Assembly: GCF_024204685.1 (NCBI RefSeq)
Contig: NZ_CP100350.1
Coordinates: 1,550,001 to 1,614,000 of the forward strand
From: Gilvimarinus sp. DA14
GTDB taxonomy: Bacteria > Pseudomonadota > Gammaproteobacteria > Pseudomonadales > Cellvibrionaceae
DNA: 64,000 nt
Direction: 5' to 3'
The notes beneath the pieces are model-generated. The model did not search any database. It worked only from the letters and a program-made list of their open reading frames with translations, and was not told where the DNA came from. This document shows, piece by piece, positions 9,985 to 18,631 of the stretch. The position numbers and the translations under genes were made by a program. Numbering within the stretch: position 1 is the first letter of the stretch; the number at the start of each line of letters is the position of its first letter.

Positions 9985-10380
9985 TTACTTAACCACTCGC
10001 AAACTGGGTCGTTTATCCTCATCACCTTCTGGCTTGGGGGGCTCAGGTGGCGTTGGCGGCTCGGGTTCGGCATCGAATACCATACCCTGGCCATTTTCCC
10101 GGGCATAGATTCCCAGAACGGCGTAAGAGGGAATAAACAAATCTCGCGGCACGCCACCAAACCGGGCACTAAAGGCAATGTGCTCTTGAGACAGATCCAG
10201 CCCAACCACTGAGGTAGGCGAAATATTCAGCACGATCTGACCATCTTTATTGACATGCTCTTGGGGGACTTCCACCCCGGTTGCCCGTGCATTTACCAAG
10301 ATATAGGGCGTGCAGGCGTTATCCACAATCCACTCGTACAGGGCACGGATCATATAGGGGCGGCTTGAACTCATCGGCAT
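9985..10380 (-). CDS. sspB: ClpXP specificity-enhancing factor SspB
   Basis: A 131-residue cytoplasmic adaptor that delivers ssrA-tagged and other substrates to ClpXP. The N-terminal substrate-binding fold is clear (RPYMIRALYEWIVDN, then ARFGG and PSYAVLGIYARE). A flexible Pro/Glu-rich linker ends in the short basic ClpX-binding tail (RPSLRVVK). It lies downstream of sspA, the usual pairing, but the intergenic space contains a strong hairpin terminator. A weak hairpin (9967-9988) overlaps its stop codon. Confidence 0.95.
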   Translation of the reverse strand: MPMSSSRPYMIRALYEWIVDNACTPYILVNARATGVEVPQEHVNKDGQIVLNISPTSVVGLDLSQEHIAFSARFGGVPRDLFIPSYAVLGIYARENGQGMVFDAEPEPPTPPEPPKPEGDEDKRPSLRVVK

Positions 10381-10414
10381 ACAGCGAGCGCTCCTGAATT
10401 ATAAATAAACGAAA

Positions 10415-10432
10415 ACGGGGCTCAGGCCCCGT
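10415..10432 (-). terminator. terminator or attenuator between sspA and sspB
   Basis: Perfect 6-bp stem ACGGGG/CCCCGT with a 6-nt loop, followed on the minus strand by TTTTCGTTT. It should end or reduce transcription from sspA into sspB. Confidence 0.75.
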
Positions 10433-10439
10433 CATAGAA

Positions 10440-11078
10440 TCAAGCTTGAGGACGCATTTCCGTCTCGGGCTCAGTCAAACTCTGCTGGAATGACTCTCGC
10501 GAGAACAAGCGCTCCATATACTGTTTGAGCGGTAGGCTCTGCCGGGTGTTAGGCAGCTCAATTCCCAACGCATTCAAACGCCACAAAATCGGCCCCAAGC
10601 AGCAATCCACAATGGTGAACTCTTCACTCATAAAGAAAGGCATTTCAGCAAAAATAGGCGCAATGGTCAGCAGGCTATCTTTTAACTCTTTCCGTGCGTG
10701 CTCAACCTTTTCGCGGTCGCCTCCCTGGACAATAGTATCCACCATAGGCGCCCAGTCGCGCTCGAGACGGTACATCCAAAGGCGGCTTTGAGCTCGGGCC
10801 ACCGGATAAACCGGCAGCAGCGGAGGATGAGGAAAACGCTCATCCAGATACTCCATGATTACTTTTGACTCATACAGAGACAGATCGCGGTCAACCAGAG
10901 TCGGCAGCGTGTTGTATGGGTTCAGATCAGCGAGTTCGCGGGGCTTGTTCGCAGAATCTCCCTCGACCATATCAACCGAAACACCCTTTTCGGCCAGCAC
11001 AATACGTACTCGATGGCTGTAGTGGTCTGTGGGGTCAGAATAAAAAATCATGGATGAGCGCTTAGTCACAACACCCAT
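10440..11078 (-). CDS. sspA: stringent starvation protein A
   Basis: A 212-residue GST-fold protein that binds RNA polymerase and helps reprogramme transcription in stationary phase. Thioredoxin-like N-terminal domain ([14 protein letters not shown]) and all-helical C-terminal GST domain (from about residue 92). Length and start match E. coli SspA, including the KRS segment near residue 6. It sits between the cytochrome bc1 genes and sspB, a conserved gammaproteobacterial order. Confidence 0.95.
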   Translation of the reverse strand: MGVVTKRSSMIFYSDPTDHYSHRVRIVLAEKGVSVDMVEGDSANKPRELADLNPYNTLPTLVDRDLSLYESKVIMEYLDERFPHPPLLPVYPVARAQSRLWMYRLERDWAPMVDTIVQGGDREKVEHARKELKDSLLTIAPIFAEMPFFMSEEFTIVDCCLGPILWRLNALGIELPNTRQSLPLKQYMERLFSRESFQQSLTEPETEMRPQA

Positions 11079-11106
11079 TAAGTCACCTCAGTAGTCAATG
11101 TAGTGG

Positions 11107-11126
11107 GAGTGGGCCTTAGCCCACTC
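11107..11126 (-). other. intercistronic hairpin between the cytochrome bc1 gene and sspA
   Basis: Perfect 8-bp stem GAGTGGGC/GCCCACTC with a CTTA loop, just after the cytochrome gene stop. There is no U-tract on either strand, so it is more likely an mRNA-stabilising hairpin than a terminator. Confidence 0.6.
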
Positions 11127-11131
11127 TAAAA

Positions 11132-13183
11132 TCAGTGAATGCCTTTCCAGTATTCACGGTTCAACAAGTAGGTAAAGACAAACAGAACACACAGGAACAG
11201 CAGTACGAACACGCCTATGCGCTTACGATCCAATTGGGAGGGCTCGGCCACATATTCCAGGAAATTCACCAGATCATAAATGGCGAGATCGAACTCCTCA
11301 GCACTCATGCTACCTTTTATATCGCCTTCAACCAGTGCGCCACAGTGCTCATCCATCACCAGATTGCCTAGGTTATCGCGCTCGGCGTTGCCGTGGCTGT
11401 CGAGTTTTGGACCGGCACCACACTCATGCAATCCCTGCAGTTCAAGCATGACATGGGGCATACCCACGTTGGCAAAAACACGGTTATTGACCCCGAGTGG
11501 GCGGGATTCGTCTTTATAGAAATTACGCAGATACGTGTAGAGCCACTCCGGTGAACGAGATCTGGCCACCAGAGTCAAATCCGGCGGCGCGGCACCAAAC
11601 CATTTTTTGCCCTGCTCTTTGGTCATGGCGTTTTCCATCAAATCACCGATACGGCGCTCACCAAAAACCAGGTTGTCCATCATCACATCATCGGGGATGC
11701 CGAGATCATCGGCCACGCGACCGTAGCGAGAGAACTTGGCCGAGTGACAACCCATGCAGTAGTTGACGAAATACTTGGCGCCGCGCTGTAGCGACGCCTT
11801 GTTTTCCAAGTCTGGCTCCATAGTGTCACAGGGGATAGAACCGCAGGCAAAGTGGCTTTCAGCACCAACGGCTTTGATTGGCACCACCACCAGAATAGCG
11901 AAGAGTACGAAGCCACCTAAGGTCAGGTGCAGGGGCAAGCCCTTCATACGAACACGCTCAGGCTCTGGCTCAGTTTTCTCGCGCTTAGTCCAGAATGGCA
12001 TGCCGATGAAATAGGCGAAGTACAAAATAGTACATACCTGAGACAAGATTGTGCGCCCCGGAGTTGGAGCCTTCACACCGAGATAACCCAGTATCACAAA
12101 GGCAGCGGCGAACACAATCAGCGCTACACGGCTGAAGTTACCTTTATAGCGCATGGACTTAACCGGGCTCTTATCCAACCAAGGCAGCACAAACAAGATG
12201 GCAATCGCAGCCCCCATGGCAATCAGGCCCAGGAACTTGGAACTCAGCGGCCCAATATCGAAGGTTACTGCACGCAAAATGGCGTAGAAAGGCGTGAAAT
12301 ACCAAACAGGCGCAATATGCTCGGGGGTCTTCAGGTTATTCGCTTCTTCAAAGTTAGCGTACTCCAGGAAGAAACCACCCATCTCCGGCATAAAGAACAG
12401 CACGAAACAGAAAACAAACAGGAAGACAGAAACGCCCACCAGATCATGCACAGTGTAGAAGGGGTGGAAAGCCACGCCGTCTTTAGGTACACCGTTTTCA
12501 TCTTTGTTCTTCTTGATCTCAATACCGTCTGGGTTGTTTGAGCCAACTTCGTGCAGCGCCAATAGGTGCAAAACTACCAGTCCCAAGAGAACAATCGGCA
12601 GCGCCACAACGTGCAACGCGAAGAAACGATTCAAGGTAATACCCGAAATCAGGTAGTCACCGCGCACCCATTCAACCAGAGAGTCGCCCACCACAGGAAT
12701 CGCACCTGCAAGGGATACAATCACCTGCGCGCCCCAGTAGGACATCTGCCCCCAGGGCAGCACATAACCCATAAACGCTTCGGCCATCAGCACCAGGTAG
12801 ATGGTCATACCGAAAATCCACACCAGCTCGCGAGGCGCTTTATAAGAGCCATACATCAAGCCGCGGAACATATGCAGGTAAACCACCACAAAAAAGGCGG
12901 AGGCACCCGTGGAGTGCATATAGCGCAAAATCCAGCCGTAATCGACATCGCGCATGATGTATTCAACCGAGGCAAAAGCCTCTTCAGCGCTGGGCGTGTA
13001 GTTCATGGTCAGCCAGATACCGGTCAGCAGCTGGTTAACCAGCACCAGAATCGACAGTACCCCGAAGAAATACCAGAAGTTAAAGTTTTTCGGCGCGTAG
13101 TATTTACCCATGTGGGTATCCCAGGCGCGCTGTACCGGCAGGCGGGCATCAACCCAATTCCAAAGACCTTTCAACTTGCTCAT
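11132..13183 (-). CDS. petBC: cytochrome b / cytochrome c1 fusion of the bc1 complex
   Basis: One uninterrupted 683-codon frame encodes both membrane cytochromes of the ubiquinol-cytochrome c reductase. Residues 1-410 are cytochrome b: eight membrane helices, candidate haem ligands H90/H104 and H191/H206, and Qo motif PVWY at 292-295 in place of PEWY. Residues 413-683 are cytochrome c1: an internal signal-like segment (MKGLPLHL then a hydrophobic run to about 440), the haem motif CMGCH at 476-480, an MP(H) segment near the expected haem Met ligand, and a C-terminal membrane anchor (about 655-675). No stop codon or frameshift lies between the halves. Fused genes of this type are known as fbcH in rhizobia, where the product is cleaved. 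It follows the Rieske gene by a few base pairs. Confidence 0.9.
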   Translation of the reverse strand: MSKLKGLWNWVDARLPVQRAWDTHMGKYYAPKNFNFWYFFGVLSILVLVNQLLTGIWLTMNYTPSAEEAFASVEYIMRDVDYGWILRYMHSTGASAFFVVVYLHMFRGLMYGSYKAPRELVWIFGMTIYLVLMAEAFMGYVLPWGQMSYWGAQVIVSLAGAIPVVGDSLVEWVRGDYLISGITLNRFFALHVVALPIVLLGLVVLHLLALHEVGSNNPDGIEIKKNKDENGVPKDGVAFHPFYTVHDLVGVSVFLFVFCFVLFFMPEMGGFFLEYANFEEANNLKTPEHIAPVWYFTPFYAILRAVTFDIGPLSSKFLGLIAMGAAIAILFVLPWLDKSPVKSMRYKGNFSRVALIVFAAAFVILGYLGVKAPTPGRTILSQVCTILYFAYFIGMPFWTKREKTEPEPERVRMKGLPLHLTLGGFVLFAILVVVPIKAVGAESHFACGSIPCDTMEPDLENKASLQRGAKYFVNYCMGCHSAKFSRYGRVADDLGIPDDVMMDNLVFGERRIGDLMENAMTKEQGKKWFGAAPPDLTLVARSRSPEWLYTYLRNFYKDESRPLGVNNRVFANVGMPHVMLELQGLHECGAGPKLDSHGNAERDNLGNLVMDEHCGALVEGDIKGSMSAEEFDLAIYDLVNFLEYVAEPSQLDRKRIGVFVLLFLCVLFVFTYLLNREYWKGIH

Positions 13184-13185
13184 GC

Positions 13186-13779
13186 TTATGCCTCCTGATC
13201 CTCGCCGATGGTTAACACTGAATCGCTGTCGTACCTATGGGGCGGCACTTGCAAGTTAATAGGCGCGGGCACACCTTTGAAAACGCGGCCGGCCAAATCG
13301 AACTTAGAACCGTGACAGGGGCAGAAAAAGCCGCCCTGCCAATTGTCACCACCTAAATCGGCAGCGCCAACTTCCGGGCGAAACATGGGGGCACAGCCCA
13401 GATGGGTACACAGACCCAGCAAAACCAACACTTCAGGTTTAATCGAGCGGGCGTGATTCTGCGCATAGGGAGGCTGTTGAGGCTCTTCAGAGTTGGGATC
13501 GCGCACCAGATCGTCGGTTTTGGAGAGGTTTTCAAGAGCCTCTTCGGTACGGCGTACGATGTACACCGGCTTGCCGCGCCATTCCACGGTAATCATGGCG
13601 CCCGGTTCAATTTTACTAATATTCACCTGCACCGGTGCACCGGCAGCTTTGGCCTTGGCACTCGGATTCCAGGACCCGACAAACGGAACGGCAACGCCCA
13701 CTGCACCTATAGCGCCCACCACGGTAGTGGCGCCGGTGAGTACACGACGGCGTGTTTTGTTGACAACGTCATTGCTCAT
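13186..13779 (-). CDS. petA: Rieske iron-sulfur subunit of cytochrome bc1
   Basis: A 197-residue subunit that takes electrons from ubiquinol at the Qo site. An RRR-containing N-terminus followed by a hydrophobic helix (about 12-35) forms a Tat-type signal anchor. The [2Fe-2S] ligands are visible as CTHLGC and CPCHGS, with the disulphide cysteines inside the same loops. It is the first gene of the bc1 unit, two base pairs before the cytochrome b/c1 fusion. Confidence 0.95.
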   Translation of the reverse strand: MSNDVVNKTRRRVLTGATTVVGAIGAVGVAVPFVGSWNPSAKAKAAGAPVQVNISKIEPGAMITVEWRGKPVYIVRRTEEALENLSKTDDLVRDPNSEEPQQPPYAQNHARSIKPEVLVLLGLCTHLGCAPMFRPEVGAADLGGDNWQGGFFCPCHGSKFDLAGRVFKGVPAPINLQVPPHRYDSDSVLTIGEDQEA

Positions 13780-13976
13780 GACGACTTCTCCCCTAACAGC
13801 ATCGACGGCTAAAAATCACTGAATTTCAAATATTTAGATGGATCTTATTGTCTTAAAAAATTGCCCAATCTTAATGAAAATGCGCGCCTGTTACAAGGAA
13901 AAGGGCGCGAGCCCGCGTGCCACAAGGGCTCGCGAGCAGGCCAGACAAATTAATCAAAATAGCGGATACAAAAAAA
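13780..13976 (-). other. petA upstream region with a palindromic hairpin
   Basis: This gap between petA and the ribosomal-protein terminator should contain the petA promoter; I cannot fix it with confidence. At 13906-13934 there is a 9-bp inverted repeat CGCGAGCCC / GGGCTCGCG with an 11-nt spacer. On the minus strand it is followed by GCCCTTTT, so it may be a second terminator for the ribosomal operon or a regulatory structure. Confidence 0.45.
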
Positions 13977-14003
13977 GCGCCCAAGGTAAAACCCTGGGCG
14001 CCT
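13976..14003 (-). terminator. terminator of the rplM-rpsI operon
   Basis: Minus-strand 10-bp stem (GCGCCCAGGG with CCTTGGGCGC, one G-U pair), loop TTTTA, then a run of seven T. It lies 37 bp after the rpsI stop. Confidence 0.9.
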
Positions 14004-14039
14004 TTCCTTTTGCCTGCTGCACGGCAGCAACAATCCCAA

Positions 14040-14432
14040 TTAACGCTTGGAGAATTGTGGCTTCTTACGTGCTTTGCGCAGACCGACTTTCTTACGCTCA
14101 ACTTCACGCGAATCGCGGGTTACATAACCCTCGGCACGCAGAGGCTGACGCAGAGTTTCGTCGTATTCGATCAGAGCGCGAGTCAGGCCGTGGCGAATAG
14201 CGCCCGCCTGACCGAAGCTACCACCGCCTGCAACAGTGGCTTTAACGTCGAATTTTTCCGTCAGATCCGCAGTTTCCAGCGGCTGGCGCACAACCATCTG
14301 TGCAACTTCGCGACCGAAATACTGATCCAGCGGACGACCATTGATGGTGATTGTACCTGTGCCTGGAGTAATGAACACTCGAGCGGTCGAGGTCTTACGA
14401 CGGCCGGTACCGTAATATTGAGTAACTGCCAT
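14040..14432 (-). CDS. rpsI: 30S ribosomal protein S9
   Basis: 130 residues, standard length. [15 protein letters not shown] near the N-terminus and the basic C-terminal tail ending KKPQFSKR, which reaches the ribosomal P site, are diagnostic. It is co-transcribed with rplM (14 bp gap). Confidence 0.98.
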   Translation of the reverse strand: MAVTQYYGTGRRKTSTARVFITPGTGTITINGRPLDQYFGREVAQMVVRQPLETADLTEKFDVKATVAGGGSFGQAGAIRHGLTRALIEYDETLRQPLRAEGYVTRDSREVERKKVGLRKARKKPQFSKR

Positions 14433-14446
14433 AATCAGCTTTCCGT

Positions 14447-14875
14447 TTAGATGTTAAGTTCTTGCGGCTGCTGAGCAGTGTGCGGATGCTCACTACCTGC
14501 GTACACTTTCAACTTGTTGAACATAGCGCGACCGAGAGGACCACGTGGCAGCATGCCTTTTACAGCAGACTGAATTACACGCTCTGGAGCCTTATCGATC
14601 AGCTTCTCAAAGCTAATAGACTTGATGCCACCGATGTAACCGGTGTGACGATAGTACATCTTGTCAGTAGCTTTGCGACCGGTCACAGCAACTTTCTCTG
14701 CGTTAATAACTACGATGTAGTCACCGGTGTCAACATGCGGGGTGTACTCAGGTTTGTGCTTTCCGCGCAGACGAGTAGCGATCTCCGTAGCCATACGGCC
14801 CAGAGTCTTACCTTCTGCATCAATGACGAACCAATCGCGAACGACTGACTCTGCTTTAGCACTATATGTCTTCAT
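14447..14875 (-). CDS. rplM: 50S ribosomal protein L13
   Basis: 142 residues, standard length, with the L13 landmarks [38 protein letters not shown] and MLPRGPLGR. First gene of the rplM-rpsI operon; the promoter must lie in the 160 bp between it and zapE. L13 is known to autoregulate its own operon in E. coli; no leader structure was identified here. Confidence 0.98.
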   Translation of the reverse strand: MKTYSAKAESVVRDWFVIDAEGKTLGRMATEIATRLRGKHKPEYTPHVDTGDYIVVINAEKVAVTGRKATDKMYYRHTGYIGGIKSISFEKLIDKAPERVIQSAVKGMLPRGPLGRAMFNKLKVYAGSEHPHTAQQPQELNI

Positions 14876-15034
14876 GTTATACCTGCCTACTAGGTGGTGC
14901 TTCCCACAAAAGAGCGCGAATACTACATAAGCGCCGATATCTTTTCAACCTCTTTTTGCACTTTTTTTATCCAGTTGCAATTCGACCGAAAAGCGGGGCG
15001 TTCAACTCCTCCCCGGGACCCAATGCGGTTAGCG

Positions 15035-16126
15035 CTAGGGGCGATGCGGACGCCCCAAATACTCGTGACTGCGCATCTCTAACAGACGGCTGGCGGTGCG
15101 TTCAAATTCAAACTCCAGCCGACCACCAGCGTACAGACTTTCCAGCGGCTGCTCGGCCGACACCACCAATTTGACGTGACGATCGTAGAACTCGTCCACC
15201 AAATTAATAAAGCGCCGCGCCTGATCATCTTTATCGCCGCCCAACTGCGGCACATTTGCCACCAATACCGTATGAAACTCTCGCGCCAGCTCAATATAGT
15301 CATTCTGCGAGCGCGGTCCATCGCAAAGCTCGTTAAACTCGAACCAGGCCACATCATCAGCCACCCAGCGCGCCAATATCGGTCGCCCTTCTACCTCGAG
15401 CTTCACATCAGCGCGGCGCTGAGCTCCGGCAGGCGCGAGACTGACAAAGGCGCGCTCTAATCCCTGCTCCGCCACCTGCCCCAAAGGGCTATAGTAGAGT
15501 TCAGCTTGCTCCAGGGCCCGCAGGCGGTAATCGACGCCGCCATCAACGTTTACAACTTTGGTATGCTTTTGCAGCAGCGCAATCGCCGGTAAAAAGCGCA
15601 CACGCTGCAATCCGTCCTTGTACAGACCAGAGGGCTCAATATTGGAAGTGGCCACCAGGGTGACCCCGCGGCGGAACAAACCATCCAGCAACCCCGCCAG
15701 GATCATGGCATCGGTTATATCGCTGACAAAAAATTCGTCAAAACAGATTACCCTCGCCTCACCGGCAATGTTATCGGCCACCTGCTCCAGCGGATTTTTT
15801 TGTCCGGCCAGTTTTTTTAGCTCACTGTGCACACGGCGCATAAAACGATGAAAGTGCGCGCGCATCTTTTCCTTAAACGGCAAACTCTCGTAAAAATTAT
15901 CCATCAAATAGGTTTTGCCGCGCCCCACTCCGCCCCAAAAATACAGACCGCGCACCGGCTCGCGCTCACGCTTACCCGTCAGCCGCGCCCACAGGCTGGG
16001 CGCTGGAGTCGGCTGCAGCAACGCCTCGTACAAAGCCTGCAGCTCGGCAACCGCCATAGCCTGGGATGCATCAGCATGGAAGTCTGGCGCCTGCAAATCT
16101 CGCTCATAGCGCCGCTGGGGGGACAT
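15035..16126 (-). CDS. zapE: cell division ATPase ZapE (AFG1 family)
   Basis: AAA+-like P-loop ATPase of about 363 residues that acts at the division site with FtsZ in E. coli. Walker A GGVGRGKT and Walker B VICFDEFFVSD are clear, as is the sensor-like LVATSN segment. The ATG at 16126 gives the family N-terminus MSPQRRYERDL. A GTG at 16138 would overlap the upstream hydrolase stop codon by four bases (GTGA) and is an alternative start. Zap proteins are also found in eukaryotic mitochondria as AFG1/LACE1, so other roles are possible. Confidence 0.9.
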   Translation of the reverse strand: MSPQRRYERDLQAPDFHADASQAMAVAELQALYEALLQPTPAPSLWARLTGKREREPVRGLYFWGGVGRGKTYLMDNFYESLPFKEKMRAHFHRFMRRVHSELKKLAGQKNPLEQVADNIAGEARVICFDEFFVSDITDAMILAGLLDGLFRRGVTLVATSNIEPSGLYKDGLQRVRFLPAIALLQKHTKVVNVDGGVDYRLRALEQAELYYSPLGQVAEQGLERAFVSLAPAGAQRRADVKLEVEGRPILARWVADDVAWFEFNELCDGPRSQNDYIELAREFHTVLVANVPQLGGDKDDQARRFINLVDEFYDRHVKLVVSAEQPLESLYAGGRLEFEFERTASRLLEMRSHEYLGRPHRP

Positions 16127-16134
16127 TGCTTCGC

Positions 16135-16806
16135 TCACGACCACCCCCGCGCTGGACTCTGCTGCACCAAGTCCTCGGCAAGCTGCTGCTTTAACTCCAC
16201 CAACTTGCCATGAAAGAAATGACCTGTAGCGGCGAAGCAGTGATAGCGAACATCACCTGCCAAGGCCCCGGCCCAGCGTCTGACATCCGACTCATCAACC
16301 CGCTCATCCTGCTCGCCCTGCAAAACGCTGAGCGGGGCAGGAAAAGCGCCTCCGGATTCAAATTCGTAACGCGGCACCGGCGGCGCTACCAGACACAAGT
16401 GCGCAGCATTTACCTTATAACTCGCCCGCGCCGCCACCGATGAGCCAAATGAAAAGCCGGCCAGCAGAGGCCGCGCGCCTGGGCGGCTGGCAAGACCTGC
16501 AGCGATAACGGCAAGCATATCGTCCAACTCGCCCACTGCGTGATCGTGCTCACCGCCGCTTTGCCCTACGCCGCGAAAATTAAAGCGCAATACATCCACG
16601 CCCAAATCGCGATAACAGCGCATCAGCGTGGTCACCACTTTGTTATCCATAGTGCCGCCGTGCAATGGGTGCGGATGAGCGATTACTGCGAAAGTGTTGC
16701 AATGGCGGTACTCGCCACTGTCGCTGCCCTTAGAGGCCGCGATCTCTAACGGACCGACCGGCCCGTCGATGAGGGTCTTTGCCTGCGATAAAAACAAATC
16801 TGTCAT
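16135..16806 (-). CDS. alpha/beta hydrolase (COG2945 type)
   Basis: About 223-residue cytoplasmic hydrolase. It has HPHPLHGGTMDNKV (oxyanion region), FNFRGVGQSGG, the nucleophile elbow GFSFGSS, a late Asp (GEQDERVD) and the catalytic His near ATGHFFHG. The substrate is unknown; members are predicted esterases or dienelactone-hydrolase-like enzymes. An ATG at 16806 is preferred to a TTG four codons upstream. It is translationally coupled to zapE. Confidence 0.8.
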   Translation of the reverse strand: MTDLFLSQAKTLIDGPVGPLEIAASKGSDSGEYRHCNTFAVIAHPHPLHGGTMDNKVVTTLMRCYRDLGVDVLRFNFRGVGQSGGEHDHAVGELDDMLAVIAAGLASRPGARPLLAGFSFGSSVAARASYKVNAAHLCLVAPPVPRYEFESGGAFPAPLSVLQGEQDERVDESDVRRWAGALAGDVRYHCFAATGHFFHGKLVELKQQLAEDLVQQSPARGWS

Positions 16807-16951
16807 AGTGAAATACAACTGTCCGGGGAACGAATCTCAGCGACTTGTGCCCCACACCTCTCTTTAGTCGTTAAAAGGCCGTATAATAAAGGTTAGGGCC
16901 TAATCTCGCATCAGGCCCGGTACATTGAGCGGTCTATTCAGGAGAGTTTTT

Positions 16952-17434
16952 GTGTTTTCATTAGTTACGGTCATTGTTGCAGTGCTGGTATCACTTTTAG
17001 TCGGCTGCGCAGCGGGCCACATTCTCTCACGCAGCGGCAGCAGTGGCAGTCGCAACGCCGATATGCAAAAACGCCTGCAAGAAGCTGAGCAGGCTCTGGA
17101 CCATTACCAGCGCGACGTCACCGAACACTTTGCGCGCACCACCGAGCTGGTTAACAGCCTTAACGAAAGCTACCGCGACATGCACGAGCATTTGGCGTCT
17201 AGCGCTCTAAAGTTGAGCACCCCCGAAATCAGTCGCCAGCTGTTGGCAGACGCCAAGCATCAGCTTCCCGGCGGCGCCGACGAAATCGAACACGCAAAGG
17301 TAGAGGCGCCGCGAGACTGGGCGCCAAAACGCGAAGGCCGCAAAGGCGCGCTGAGCGAAGACTATGACCTGGACGAAACCGAAGCGGCCAGCGCCGATGC
17401 CGAGGCCCATGTGCGCAGCCAGCACAACTCATAA
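16952..17434 (+). CDS. zapG: ZapG/YhcB-like (DUF1043) membrane coiled-coil protein
   Basis: About 160 residues: one N-terminal membrane helix (residues 2-24 from the chosen start), a Gly/Ser-rich linker, then a heptad-rich coiled coil (roughly 35-95) and a polar tail. This matches YhcB/ZapG, an inner-membrane protein that links division and envelope synthesis. The GTG start at 16952 has an AGGAG site seven nt upstream; a TTG nine codons earlier in frame is less likely. A TATAAT at 16882-16887 is a possible -10 element. It is followed by a degS-like gene after 17 bp, the usual neighbour. Confidence 0.82.
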   Translation: MFSLVTVIVAVLVSLLVGCAAGHILSRSGSSGSRNADMQKRLQEAEQALDHYQRDVTEHFARTTELVNSLNESYRDMHEHLASSALKLSTPEISRQLLADAKHQLPGGADEIEHAKVEAPRDWAPKREGRKGALSEDYDLDETEAASADAEAHVRSQHNS

Positions 17435-17451
17435 CAACAACTGGAGAGCGC

Positions 17452-18600
17452 ATGCCCCTGCTCGCCCGCGCGCTGCAATTTCTCGCCTGGCCGGCTCTGG
17501 CAGGCTTGGTGATAGCGCTGCTCGTATTCGCTCTGTTTCCGGACCTGCTGCCCGAGGGCAGCACTAACCCGGTTACGGCGCGTCATAGCATACCCAACAC
17601 CACCTCCTACGCCGATGCCGTCGACAAGGCAGCGAGCTCGGTGGTCAATATTTATTCTCGCAAGGTGATTGAAACCCGCCGCCATCCGCTGGCAAATCAT
17701 CCTCTTTACGAGCAACTGTATCGCAACCCCAGCCAGCAAAAACGTGTGCAGTCGGCGCTGGGCTCAGGAGTAATTGTCAGTGAAGAGGGCTACCTGCTAA
17801 CCAATAACCACGTAATCGACGGCGCCGATGAAATTCTGGTATTGCTGCACGACGGACGCCGCGCCGGAGCGACCTTTATTGGCAATGATCCTGAGAGCGA
17901 CTTAGCGGTACTGAAAATCGAGCTGGACGACCTCACCCCGATCACCCTGGGCAACCCTAAAGCGAGCCGAGTGGGCGATGTCGTGCTCGCGATCGGCAAC
18001 CCGTTCGGAGTTGGGCAGACGGTCACCCAGGGTATTGTCAGTGCTCTCAGCCGCTATGGCCTGGGGTTGAGTGTGTATGAAAATTACATCCAAACTGACG
18101 CGGCGATTAACCCAGGCAACTCTGGCGGCGCCCTGATCGATACCCAGGGCAATCTGCTGGGCATCAACGCGGCGATTATTTTTGACACTGTTGGTATCGG
18201 CTTTGCGGTGCCGGTGGACGATGCCATGGACTCGCTCAATGACATCATCAAATACGGCCGGGTAGTGCGCGGCTGGCTGGGTCTAACCGTTGAGCGCCTT
18301 AGCGATACTCAGTTACAGGAGCTGGGAATACCCGGCAATACCCCTGGAGTGCTGGTCACCGACGTCAGTATTAATCAGCCCGCCCATATCGCGGGCATTA
18401 AACGCGGCGACCTACTGACTCATATCAACGGCCAGCCAATTGGCACCGAACGCCAGGGTTTAAATGAAGTGGCAGAGCTGGACCCGGGCACCAAGGTCAG
18501 CGTGCGCGTATTGCGCCCACGCCTCAATGCCGAGCCAGAGCAGCTGGAGCTGGAAGTAACCGTGGCCGAGCGGCCTGTGAATAGCAGTGTAAGAACGTAA
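17452..18600 (+). CDS. degS: DegS/AlgW-like periplasmic serine protease
   Basis: 382-residue HtrA-family protease anchored by one N-terminal membrane helix (about 10-32). Catalytic triad motifs: NNHVI (His), ESDLAVLK (Asp) and GNSGG (Ser). A single PDZ domain occupies about 275-365. One PDZ and a membrane anchor are the DegS/AlgW plan, which senses misfolded outer-membrane proteins and starts the sigma-E cascade by cutting RseA. The substrate is inferred from family. Confidence 0.88.
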   Translation: MPLLARALQFLAWPALAGLVIALLVFALFPDLLPEGSTNPVTARHSIPNTTSYADAVDKAASSVVNIYSRKVIETRRHPLANHPLYEQLYRNPSQQKRVQSALGSGVIVSEEGYLLTNNHVIDGADEILVLLHDGRRAGATFIGNDPESDLAVLKIELDDLTPITLGNPKASRVGDVVLAIGNPFGVGQTVTQGIVSALSRYGLGLSVYENYIQTDAAINPGNSGGALIDTQGNLLGINAAIIFDTVGIGFAVPVDDAMDSLNDIIKYGRVVRGWLGLTVERLSDTQLQELGIPGNTPGVLVTDVSINQPAHIAGIKRGDLLTHINGQPIGTERQGLNEVAELDPGTKVSVRVLRPRLNAEPEQLELEVTVAERPVNSSVRT

Positions 18601-18604
18601 GGAA

Positions 18605-18626
18605 CCTCTGAGAACTTAATCAGAGG
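18605..18626. terminator. hairpin between convergent degS and rlmB
   Basis: Perfect 7-bp stem CCTCTGA/TCAGAGG with an 8-nt loop midway between the two stop codons. It lacks a clear U-tract, so it is only a probable bidirectional terminator. Confidence 0.55.
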
Positions 18627-18631
18627 CTCCC

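Noticed and set aside
9967-9988. 8-bp inverted repeat GTAACGGG / CCCGTTAC at the sspB stop codon
   Set aside because: No U-tract follows, so I did not list it as a terminator; it may still be a weak one.
11940-11980. A possible frameshift or missed stop between cytochrome b and c1
   Set aside because: The frame is continuous, and both sides keep family sequence up to the junction. Without a second read of the DNA an error cannot be excluded, but nothing in the sequence suggests one.
11927-12541. 204-codon frame antisense to cytochrome b
   Set aside because: Composition (Gln, His, Arg rich) and position match a shadow of the membrane-protein codons on the other strand.
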